From contig CAJUAW010000099.1 in NCBI GenBank assembly GCA_910584605.1, positions 1 to 10,813 of the forward strand: a stretch of 10,813 bases of DNA, in the 5' to 3' direction. The stretch comes from an uncultured Oscillospiraceae bacterium (GTDB lineage Bacteria > Bacillota_A > Clostridia > Oscillospirales > Oscillospiraceae). Positions 1 to 5,739 of this stretch are shown piece by piece; position 1 is the first letter of the stretch, and every line of letters begins with the position of its first letter. The position numbers and the translations under genes are program-made. The notes beneath the pieces were generated by a model. It searched no databases and had not been told where the DNA came from. It saw only the letters and a list, made by a program, of their open reading frames with translations.

Positions 1-85
1 TGTCGCCGTTTTGGCAGGCGAAGGTCTTTTCATCCTTCCATTTGGTCTGCCACTTCTTCTCAATGGCGGTAAAATCGTACTTCAA
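1..85 (-). CDS. leuS: Leucyl-tRNA synthetase, N-terminal fragment (leaves window)
   Basis: Class I aminoacyl-tRNA synthetase that charges tRNA-Leu in the cytoplasm. Only the first 28 codons are here, and the frame is open to the window edge. The translation begins MKYDFTAIEKKWQTKW, and the YDF..IEKKWQ..W pattern is the typical bacterial LeuRS N-terminus. The start is TTG at 85. An AGGAG lies 10 nt upstream (96-100). An in-frame GTG at 94 overlaps that ribosome site and is a poorer start. A near-perfect sigma-A promoter lies about 55 nt upstream of the predicted transcript start-to-start-codon interval, so the gene is probably transcribed independently of the sprA-like gene before it. The identification rests on a short but highly characteristic peptide. 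Confidence 0.88.
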   Translation of the reverse strand, partial: MKYDFTAIEKKWQTKWKDEKTFACQNGD

Positions 86-145
86 TGCAAACACTCTCCT
101 GTACCGTCTGGCTCCAGAGGGCCAAATCGATAATCATTCCATGAT

Positions 146-174
146 ATTATAGCGGAACACGCTCATAATTGCAA
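146..174 (-). promoter_or_regulatory. Sigma-A promoter of leuS
   Basis: On the minus strand TTGCAA (169-174) is separated by exactly 17 nt from a perfect TATAAT (146-151). Transcription should begin near 139, giving a leader of about 54 nt before the TTG start at 85. A short dyad, ATCAT-GGA-ATGAT (133-145), sits across the expected start point. It may be an operator or may be chance. The leader is far too short for a T-box riboswitch, a common way of controlling synthetase genes in Firmicutes. Confidence 0.8.
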
Positions 175-215
175 GAGAAAAAATAATCGCCTCTGGAGTT
201 TAATCCGAGGCGATT
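175..215 (-). terminator. Intrinsic terminator, distal of two after the sprA-like gene
   Basis: A 9-bp perfect stem (AATCGCCTC at 185-193 with GAGGCGATT at 207-215) continues past one bulged base into a further 3 bp (GGA 195-197 with TCC 204-206), closing a 6-nt loop. On the minus strand it is followed by TATTTTTTCTC, a good U-tract. It ends just before the leuS -35 box, so it separates leuS from upstream transcription. The plus-strand side is only moderately T-rich, so it might also work weakly in that direction. Confidence 0.85.
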
Positions 216-250
216 TCCATTCTTTCCGGCGACTTTTTGTACCATATATA

Positions 251-277
251 AACAACCGGCCCGCTGGGCCGGCTGTT
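251..277 (-). terminator. Hairpin terminator, proximal, after the sprA-like gene
   Basis: A 12-bp stem with one G-T wobble (AACAACCGGCCC at 251-262 with GGGCCGGCTGTT at 266-277) closes a 3-nt loop. It starts 18 nt past the stop codon at 296. The minus-strand continuation, TTGTTTATATATGG, is AT-rich but not a clean U-run, so termination here may be partial. The second hairpin downstream would act as backup. Confidence 0.7.
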
Positions 278-295
278 CGCTGTTCTGTCATTGGA

Positions 296-1084
296 TCAGG
301 CCATCGCCTCAAAGCCGGACTTCTGACGGTTGTCCTGCTGGGGCTCCTGAGCGGGGTTGGCCTTAGTGACGGTACGGGTGGTGCCGCCGGAGACGTACAC
401 GTCCCCGCACTCGGGGCAGATATCCGTGTGGAGGGTCACCGACTGGCTGACCACCTTCCGGTCCTCCCGCACGGCCTTGGCCTGCTCCCGGACCACGTGC
501 TCCTGCTCATGGCCCCGGACGGCGGCCGCCGCCTGCTCGGGGTCCACGTTGGTGGCGGTCTTGAAGGAGACGCCGGGGTCGTCGGAACCGTCCTGATACT
601 TGCGGTTCTTGCAGGTCTCGCACTCAAACTCCTCCACGACCTCCTGGGGGGACTTGGCATCCTCCTGCTCGGTCTTCACCACGTCCTGTTCCGGATTGGA
701 CGCCAGGCTGTCCCGCTCCTGGGTCCTGTTCAGCAGCTTCTCCAGCCCGTCAGACTGGTTCAGGCCCAGCAGCTCCTGCTCCAGGTCATCCACCTTGTTG
801 TCCAGGTACTGGATACGGGACCGCACCGCCATTTCAGCGGGGTCGGCTCCCTCCCGCATGGTGGGGAAGAGGAAGGGACTGTCCTTCTGAATAGTCTGGT
901 CCGCGCCCCGCTGAACGGTGGGCGTCCGGTCCACCGGGGGCACTGGAGTGGTCTGGGCCCGGGACACCGCGCTCACCGGCTCGGTGCTGGTGGGGCGGAC
1001 GTTCTGGTTGGCGTTTCTATTCTGGTAGATGGAATTGTAACCGCTCATGCTGCCGTAGCTCATAAATGCTCCAATGGCTGACAT
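296..1084 (-). CDS. SprA-related putative zinc metalloprotease (CxxC/HEQEH protein)
   Basis: A 262-residue protein with no signal peptide or membrane segment. Residues 1-80 are low-complexity and rich in Ser, Asn, Gln and Pro. Residues 85-125 (IQYLDNKVDDLEQELL region) look helical or coiled-coil. The conserved core, about 150-242, contains CETC (155-158), HEQEH (192-196, fitting HExxH) and CPEC (223-226), ending in SGGTTRTVTKA. This arrangement matches the SprA-related family (PF12118 as I recall; 'putative metalloprotease CJM1_0395 family'). Its substrate and role are not established. The two Cys pairs probably form a zinc ribbon bracketing the HExxH helix. A GTG nine bases upstream (1093) is in frame, but it lies inside the AAGGAGGTG ribosome site, so ATG 1084 is the better start. 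It is a single-gene unit with its own promoter and terminators. Confidence 0.8.
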   Translation of the reverse strand: MSAIGAFMSYGSMSGYNSIYQNRNANQNVRPTSTEPVSAVSRAQTTPVPPVDRTPTVQRGADQTIQKDSPFLFPTMREGADPAEMAVRSRIQYLDNKVDDLEQELLGLNQSDGLEKLLNRTQERDSLASNPEQDVVKTEQEDAKSPQEVVEEFECETCKNRKYQDGSDDPGVSFKTATNVDPEQAAAAVRGHEQEHVVREQAKAVREDRKVVSQSVTLHTDICPECGDVYVSGGTTRTVTKANPAQEPQQDNRQKSGFEAMA

Positions 1085-1090
1085 TGCGGA

Positions 1091-1100
1091 CACCTCCTTC
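1091..1100 (-). promoter_or_regulatory. Ribosome binding site deciding the sprA-like start
   Basis: GAAGGAGGTG on the minus strand is an almost full anti-Shine-Dalgarno match. The next ATG is at 1084, with TCCGCA between. The in-frame GTG at 1093 is part of this site, so starting there would leave no upstream ribosome site. Confidence 0.8.
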
Positions 1101-1123
1101 TTAAAATAAAAGCTGGCAGGATT

Positions 1124-1152
1124 ATTATACTAAATTTTCCTTCCGTTCGCAA
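1124..1152 (-). promoter_or_regulatory. Sigma-A promoter of the sprA-like gene
   Basis: TTGCGA (1147-1152), a 17-nt spacer and a perfect TATAAT (1124-1129) on the minus strand. Transcription should begin near 1117, about 33 nt before the start codon. It lies directly beyond the folD terminator tract. Confidence 0.82.
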
Positions 1153-1161
1153 GGGCCTCCG

Positions 1162-1204
1162 AAAAATTTTTTTGCGGCTCCGCCTCCTCCGAGGCCGAGC
1201 CGCA
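1162..1204 (-). terminator. Terminator of the M16-lgt-folD operon
   Basis: It lies 5 nt after the folD stop codon. TGCGGCTC (1173-1180) pairs with GAGCCGCA (1197-1204). After a single opposed mismatch, GCCTC (1182-1186) pairs with GAGGC (1191-1195) around a 4-nt loop. The minus-strand 3' flank is A7 followed by T5 (1173-1162), so the U-run begins about 6 nt after the stem rather than at once. That is slightly unusual, but the hairpin is strong and correctly placed. Confidence 0.72.
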
Positions 1205-1208
1205 CAGG

Positions 1209-2054
1209 TCATCCTTTTCCGTGCCGCAGGGCGGCAGCCAGCGTGTTTTCCATCAGCACCGCCCGTGTGACAGGACCCGTCCCGCCGGGGACCGGAGTGA
1301 TATACGCGGCCCTTTCCGCCGCTGCGGCGTAGTCCACGTCCCCCCGCAGCCGGCCCTGGGCGTCCCGGTTGATGGACACGTCAATGACCACCGCCCCCTC
1401 CTTCACCATATCCCCGGTGATCAGACCGGGGCGGCCGGCGGCGCTGACCAGAATATCTGCCCGGCGACACTCCGCCTCCAGGTCGGGAGTCCTGGTGTGG
1501 CATATGGTGACGGTGCCGTGCTTCTGCAGCAGCAGCATGGCCTGGGGCTTGCCCACAATGTTGGACCGGCCCACCACCACGCACCGCTTCCCCGCCGGAT
1601 CGATGCGGTACTCCTCCAGCAGGCGCATCACTCCCGCCGGGGTACAGGGCCGGAAGGACTCCATCCCCAGCGCCAGGTCCCCCATGTTCACCGGGTGGAC
1701 ACAGTCCACATCCTTGTCCGGCCGGATGGCCAGCACCGCCGCCCGCCCATCCAGATGCCTGGGCAGGGGGAGCAGGAGCAGGATGCCGTCGATCTCCGCC
1801 CGGCCGTTGAGGATGCCGATCACGTCCATCAGCTCCGCCTGGGAGGTGTTCTCCGGCAGGCGGAAGGCGTCGTAGTAGATGCCGCACTGCTGGCAGTCCT
1901 TCCGCTTGCCGGCCTCGTAGGACAGCGCGGCGGGGTCATCCCCCACCAGCACCACGGCCAGCCCCGGCCTGCGCTCCATCCGCTCCACCTGGAGCCGGAC
2001 CGTCTCCTTGAGCTTGGCCGCAAGGTCCTTTCCGTCCATCACAACTGCCGCCAT
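1209..2054 (-). CDS. folD: Bifunctional methylene-THF dehydrogenase / methenyl-THF cyclohydrolase FolD
   Basis: A cytoplasmic one-carbon enzyme that interconverts 5,10-methylene-THF, methenyl-THF and 10-formyl-THF with NADP. At 281 residues it is full family length. Visible motifs are SYEAGKRKDCQQCGI (45-59, with Tyr46 and the catalytic Lys50), PLPRHLDG (96-103), KDVDCVHPVNMG (114-125, with the folate-pocket Asp117), the cofactor loop GRSNIVGKP (162-170), and TPVPGGTGPVT near the C-terminus. The usual VQLPLP reads LLLPLP here, so the conserved Gln (Gln100 of the human enzyme) is Leu94. The codon is CTG where CAG would be expected. The KDVDG Gly is also Cys. The ATG at 2054 lies 3 nt after the lgt stop, and its AGGAGG (2063-2068) sits inside the end of lgt, so translation is probably coupled. 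It is the last gene of the operon. Family assignment is firm; full cyclohydrolase activity is uncertain. Confidence 0.95.
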   Translation of the reverse strand: MAAVVMDGKDLAAKLKETVRLQVERMERRPGLAVVLVGDDPAALSYEAGKRKDCQQCGIYYDAFRLPENTSQAELMDVIGILNGRAEIDGILLLLPLPRHLDGRAAVLAIRPDKDVDCVHPVNMGDLALGMESFRPCTPAGVMRLLEEYRIDPAGKRCVVVGRSNIVGKPQAMLLLQKHGTVTICHTRTPDLEAECRRADILVSAAGRPGLITGDMVKEGAVVIDVSINRDAQGRLRGDVDYAAAAERAAYITPVPGGTGPVTRAVLMENTLAAALRHGKG

Positions 2055-2057
2055 GGC

Positions 2058-3008
2058 TCATTCCTCCTCTGTCTCTTCTGCCGCCCGGGCAGCCAGACGG
2101 TCCACAAACAGCTCCTGCTTCTTTCCCCTGTACTTCCACATCGCCGCCGCCAGCGTTCCGCCGGCGATCACGGCGGTGATCAACGCGAAGAGCTGGGACA
2201 CCCGGATGGGCGCGCCGAACAGCTCCCAGCCGAAGAGGTACAGGCTGTCGGTGCGCAGGCCCTCGATCCAGGTCCGGCCGATGCCGTACCAGAAGAAGTA
2301 GAACAGGAAGCACTCCCCATCAAATTTCCGCTTCCTCCCGATGAAACAGACCATGATCAGCCCCACAAAATTCCAGGCCGACTCATAAAAAAAGGTGGGA
2401 TGTACCCCCAGCGTCCCGCTGAGGATGGCCTCACAGCCCGCCTGGTCCACATAGCCGTGCTCCAGCATATAGGCGGCGATGGAGGGGCCGCACATCCGCC
2501 AGGGCAGGGTGGTGGCGGAGCCAAAAGCTTCCACGTTCATGAAGTTGCCCCACCGGCCGATGAGCTGGCCGATGAACAGGCCGTGGACGCCCAAATCGGC
2601 GTAGGCCAGGAAGCTGAGCTTCTTCCTCCGGCAGAAAAGCAGCAGCACGATGGCCGAAGAAATGATCGCCCCATAGATGGCAAGGCCGCCGTCGCCGTAG
2701 TTGAGAATCCGTCCCCAGTTTAGAGAGCCGTCCGCCTGCCGGTACATGTCCAGATTGAACACCACATAGTACACCCGGATGGCCACCAAAGCGGCAGGGA
2801 CGGCAAAGAGCATCATGTCGATGATATTGTCCTCATTGATGCCGAACCGCCCGCCCCAGCGGATGCACAGATATACCGCCAGCACCAGGCCGCAGGTGAT
2901 GATGACCCCGTACCAGTAGACGGGCAGGTTCAAAAACGGGATGGTAAACGCCACCCGGTTCAGGGTAAACTCCAGCCCCAGGCCGGGGAAGAACACGGTG
3001 TTGATCAC
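2058..3008 (-). CDS. lgt: Prolipoprotein diacylglyceryl transferase Lgt
   Basis: A multi-pass membrane enzyme that moves diacylglycerol from phosphatidylglycerol to the lipobox Cys of prelipoproteins, the first step of lipoprotein maturation. The 316 residues hold about seven hydrophobic segments and the Lgt signature GRWGNFMNVE (151-160; Arg152, Asn155, Glu160). HPTFFYES (203-210) and YGIGRTWIEGLRTDSL (241-256; Arg245, Glu249) follow. The position of E. coli His103 is Tyr112 here (GGLAIYGAI), a change I believe also occurs in other Firmicute Lgts. A segment of about 40 residues separates the signature from HPTFFYES. The C-terminal tail is charged and cytosolic-looking, ending EETEEE. The start is GTG at 3008, with AAGGAGG 7 nt upstream (3016-3022). 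It overlaps the preceding gene's TGA by 4 nt (GTGA), implying coupling. The frame stays open upstream to 3236, but that part overlaps the M16 gene and is not Lgt-like. Confidence 0.95.
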   Translation of the reverse strand: MINTVFFPGLGLEFTLNRVAFTIPFLNLPVYWYGVIITCGLVLAVYLCIRWGGRFGINEDNIIDMMLFAVPAALVAIRVYYVVFNLDMYRQADGSLNWGRILNYGDGGLAIYGAIISSAIVLLLFCRRKKLSFLAYADLGVHGLFIGQLIGRWGNFMNVEAFGSATTLPWRMCGPSIAAYMLEHGYVDQAGCEAILSGTLGVHPTFFYESAWNFVGLIMVCFIGRKRKFDGECFLFYFFWYGIGRTWIEGLRTDSLYLFGWELFGAPIRVSQLFALITAVIAGGTLAAAMWKYRGKKQELFVDRLAARAAEETEEE

Positions 3009-4285
3009 TGTGCCCCCTCCTTGGCCCGGACCACCGACAGCGCGGTGCGCTCCCCGGTCACCCAGCCGGCGATGAGCGCCTCCGCCTCCTCCTTGGTGAT
3101 GGAGCCAAAGAGTTCCGCAAAGCGCAGACTGTCGTATCCCGCAAAAAAGGCCTGGGCCTGGCTGACACACAGGTTCTCGAAGGAGTTCAGCCCCCGCACC
3201 CGGTTGCCGTAGACCCCCTTCTTCACCCGCTCCCACAGGGCGGGGTCCACCCCCTCCCGGCCGATGCGGGCGGCCTCAGCGGCCACCGCCGCGCAGACAG
3301 CCTCCGGGGCTTTGGACTCGCCGTCCGCCGCCAGGAAAGCGCAGCCGAAGCTGCTCTCGTAGCTGTAGCCAAACTCCTGGTTGATCAGCCCCTCCCGGTA
3401 CAGCTTGGCATACAGGGGGCTGGAATTGCCCAGCAGCACCTCCAGGGCCAAGCCGCCCACCAGCTCCTGGCGCAGGCGGTCCTCGCCGTTGATCTGGGCG
3501 TCCCCCTTCCAGCCCAGCTGGAAGATGGGGGCGGACACCTCCATCCGCTCCTCGATATAGCTCTGGGCCGCCCGGGGCTGTTCTTTCTCTCCATAGTCCT
3601 TGGCGGCGATGGGGCCCGCCTCCTTGGGGAGAATGTCCCGGGCAACATCACAGATATGCTCCGGGTCCACCGGACCGGCCACGCACAGCACCATATTAGC
3701 CGGGTCGTAGAAGGCCTTGTGGCAGGCGTACAGGGTCTCGGGAGTAATCTCCGCGATGGATTCCACGCTGCCCGCCACGCTCACCCGAATGGGGTGGTGC
3801 TGAAACAGGGCCTTCATCAGGTTCATATAGCACTTCCAGTGGGGGTCGTCCTCGATCATGCCGATCTCCTGGCCGATGATGCCCCGCTCCTTGTCCACGC
3901 TCTCCTGGGTGAACCAGGGTACCGAGACAAAGGACAGCAGAATGCGGAGATTTTCCTCAAACTTTTCGGTGGAGTCGAAGTAGTAGCCGGTGATATCGTT
4001 GCTGGTGAAGGCGTTGGGGCTGGCTCCGTTGGCCGCCAGGTCCTGGAGGGCGTTGCCCTCCTGGGTGTCGAACATCTTGTGCTCCAGATAGTGGGCCACC
4101 CCGGCGGGGGTGCTGTGCCATACCCCGTCCAGACAGAAACGCATGTCCATGCCCCCGTAGTTGGTGGCGAAAAAGGCGTAGCCCTTCTGAAACTCGGGCT
4201 TGGGGAAAACAAAGACATTCAGGCCGTTCTCCAGCTTCTCGTGGTACATGGTCTCCCCCACTCGGGCAAATTGCAGTTTTTCCAT
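3005..4285 (-). CDS. M16-family zinc peptidase, YfmH/YmfH type
   Basis: A 426-residue M16 (pitrilysin-type) protein without a signal peptide, so probably cytoplasmic. The inverted zinc motif HYLEH is intact at 65-69 (His65, Glu68, His69). ERGIIGQE (133-140) supplies the expected distal Glu ligand, probably Glu140. ANGASPNAFTSNDITGYYF (85-103) is the usual M16 strand region, and ITPETLYACHKAFYDPANMVL marks the end of the first domain. The second domain follows without a zinc motif. It resembles B. subtilis YmfH, which databases label 'EF-P 5-aminopentanol modification-associated'; the true substrate is not known. The active/inactive pairing also recalls AlbE/AlbF of the subtilosin system. ATG 4285 has AAAGGAGGT (4293-4301) 7 nt upstream and lies 3 nt after its partner's stop. 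Its own TGA overlaps the lgt start. Family is certain; role is inferred. Confidence 0.9.
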   Translation of the reverse strand: MEKLQFARVGETMYHEKLENGLNVFVFPKPEFQKGYAFFATNYGGMDMRFCLDGVWHSTPAGVAHYLEHKMFDTQEGNALQDLAANGASPNAFTSNDITGYYFDSTEKFEENLRILLSFVSVPWFTQESVDKERGIIGQEIGMIEDDPHWKCYMNLMKALFQHHPIRVSVAGSVESIAEITPETLYACHKAFYDPANMVLCVAGPVDPEHICDVARDILPKEAGPIAAKDYGEKEQPRAAQSYIEERMEVSAPIFQLGWKGDAQINGEDRLRQELVGGLALEVLLGNSSPLYAKLYREGLINQEFGYSYESSFGCAFLAADGESKAPEAVCAAVAAEAARIGREGVDPALWERVKKGVYGNRVRGLNSFENLCVSQAQAFFAGYDSLRFAELFGSITKEEAEALIAGWVTGERTALSVVRAKEGAQ

Positions 4286-4288
4286 GGT

Positions 4289-5572
4289 TCAGACCTCCTT
4301 TCCCTTCAGGAAGTAGATGGTATCCAGCTGGAACCGCTTGGCGGACTCCGCCACCTGCTCCCGGGTAACCTGCTCCAGCTGGCGGGCCAGCTCCTCTGGG
4401 TCCTCCTCCAGGCCGGCCGCCGCCTGGCCCAGCCAGAATTCCTCCTGGCGGCCCTGCTCGTCCGTGGTGGCCCGGTAGGCCCCGATGAGGGTGCGGCGGG
4501 AGCCCTCCAGCTCCCAGTCCTCGATCTCTCCCCGGCGGATGGCCTCCAGCTGGGCCAGGATCTCGTCCTTGGCGGTCTGGTACTTGTCGAACTCAATGCC
4601 GGAGGACACCATCACCAGCCCCTTCCGGGGCTCGGCCACCGAGCTGGCATAGTAGCACAGGGACAGCTTCTCCCGCACGTTCATAAACAGCTTGGACAGG
4701 GTCGTCCCGCCGAACACCGCGTTGCACAGGACAAAGGCGGGGTAATCCGACTCCCAGCAGCTCTGGCCCCCGGTACGGAAGCCCAGGGCCAGCTTGCCCT
4801 GGCTGACGTCCATGGCCTCCTCCACCACAATGGGCTCCGGCCCGGCGGACACCCGCACGTCGCAGGAGGGGTCCGCCCGGTCCTCGTTCACCGGCAGCCC
4901 CTCCAGGGCCTGCTTCAGCGCCCCCGCCGCCCGGTCCGGACTGGCGGAGCCGCAGTAGTACACCTCCACCTGGGCGGTGCGCAGCAGCTCCTGATACCGC
5001 TGCCACAGGCTCTCCGGGGTGACGGCGGCCACGTTCTCCTCGTCCCCCAGCTTGTCCACGCCGAAGGCCTCGTATTTGCACATCTCCTGGGTGAGGCGCT
5101 GGGTGGCGTAGGTCCGCTTGTCGTTGATCTGAGCCCGGATGCGGTCGATCAGGTTGGCCTTCTCCCCGGCGGTGTAGTCGGGGCAGAAGCAGCCGTCCTG
5201 GGTATAGGGCTTAAGGAGCAGCTCCCCCATCAGGCCGGCGGCAGACTCCAGGATCTGCTCGCCGTTCAGGGTGTAGGCGTCGTCCAGGAAGCTGGCCACA
5301 AAGCCCACGCACTGGGTCTCCCCCTTCTTGCGGACGGCGGGTTCAATGGCTCCCCCATACAGCTCGTCCAGGGCGGCGGACAGGCTCTCCATGTCCGGGT
5401 GGACCTGCGTCCCCCGGCGCAGAACCTCCGGGATCAGGGCGTTGGCCCCGGCGGTTTTCCGGTCCAGCGGGGTGAGCAGGGTAATGGACAGATAAGAGCT
5501 TTTGAACTTGTTGGTATGCACCGCGCGCAGCCATACCCCCGGGAACAGCTCCCGGCGCGTTACTTGTGACAT
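4289..5572 (-). CDS. M16-like protein lacking the zinc motif, YfmF/YmfF type
   Basis: A 427-residue partner of the downstream M16 peptidase and first gene of the operon. At the place where active members have HxxEH it reads NALIPEVLRRGT (44-55), so no zinc site is possible there and it is probably non-catalytic. The rest keeps the M16 fold: SLSAALDELYGGAIEP (63-78), a MCKYEAFG segment, TPESLWQRYQELLRTAQVEVYYCG at the domain boundary, and LFMNVREKLSLCYYASS in the second domain. That last stretch carries the Arg...Tyr pattern used for substrate binding in paired M16 proteins. Best match by memory is B. subtilis YmfF. The frame extends 31 codons further upstream, through the promoter, but ATG 5572 has AAAGGA at 5581-5586 with an 8-nt spacer and begins MSQVTRRELFPGVWL, the natural N-terminus. 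It probably forms a heterodimer with the next gene product. Confidence 0.88.
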   Translation of the reverse strand: MSQVTRRELFPGVWLRAVHTNKFKSSYLSITLLTPLDRKTAGANALIPEVLRRGTQVHPDMESLSAALDELYGGAIEPAVRKKGETQCVGFVASFLDDAYTLNGEQILESAAGLMGELLLKPYTQDGCFCPDYTAGEKANLIDRIRAQINDKRTYATQRLTQEMCKYEAFGVDKLGDEENVAAVTPESLWQRYQELLRTAQVEVYYCGSASPDRAAGALKQALEGLPVNEDRADPSCDVRVSAGPEPIVVEEAMDVSQGKLALGFRTGGQSCWESDYPAFVLCNAVFGGTTLSKLFMNVREKLSLCYYASSVAEPRKGLVMVSSGIEFDKYQTAKDEILAQLEAIRRGEIEDWELEGSRRTLIGAYRATTDEQGRQEEFWLGQAAAGLEEDPEELARQLEQVTREQVAESAKRFQLDTIYFLKGKEV

Positions 5573-5620
5573 ATCATCGTTCCTTTCTTGGAAGAAAATT
5601 TTTCCGTTTACAGCGGAACC

Positions 5621-5650
5621 ATCATACCACGCCCGCAGGGGAAAAGTAAA
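5621..5650 (-). promoter_or_regulatory. Extended -10 promoter of the M16-lgt-folD operon
   Basis: The minus strand carries TGG-TATGAT, an extended -10 with its hexamer at 5621-5626. An 18-nt spacer separates it from TTTACT (5645-5650), which matches four of six -35 positions. The transcript should begin near 5614, about 40 nt before ATG 5572. It is the only promoter-like sequence between the terminator at 5711-5739 and the operon. Confidence 0.65.
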
Positions 5651-5710
5651 GAGGGATTTCACCATCTTCGGACCGCGTCTTCAAGCGGAAGGTTGCTGGA
5701 AAGCGCCCCC

Positions 5711-5739
5711 AAAAGCCGCCCTTTGCGAAGGGGGCTTTT
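5711..5739 (-). terminator. Terminator overlapping the stop of the cyclic glucan synthase gene
   Basis: AAAAGCC (5711-5717) pairs with GGCTTTT (5733-5739). After one bulged base, CCC and TT pair with GGG and AA, leaving a loop of about 4 nt (5724-5727). On the minus strand the stem starts inside the TAA stop (5738-5740) and its 3' arm ends in TTTT. The symmetrical A/T ends mean it could act in both directions. The U-tract is short and is followed by G residues, so efficiency may be moderate. Confidence 0.7.

Noticed and set aside
1221..2723. 500-codon plus-strand open frame opposite folD and lgt
   Set aside because: It is a shadow of high-GC genes on the other strand: His/Pro/Gln/Gly-rich, no recognisable domain, and opposite two firmly identified genes.
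3009..3236. N-terminal extension of the lgt frame (76 codons upstream of the GTG at 3008)
   Set aside because: It overlaps the M16 coding sequence and reads as Gly/Arg-rich out-of-frame sequence. The GTG at 3008 has a perfectly spaced AAGGAGG and begins typical Lgt sequence.
3656..5569. 637-codon plus-strand open frame opposite the M16 pair
   Set aside because: It has repetitive Leu/Gly/Val/His composition typical of antisense frames in GC-rich genes. It covers two well-supported M16 genes and shows no motif of its own.
5573..5665. 31-codon extension of the YfmF-type frame
   Set aside because: It would span the promoter and the ribosome site. The ATG at 5572 with AAAGGA upstream is the better start.
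5655..5700. Possible structured element (short CCGC/GCGG pairing) upstream of the M16 operon promoter
   Set aside because: Only four base pairs with a long loop, and it lies upstream of the promoter, so it is not a leader element. No riboswitch pattern is visible.
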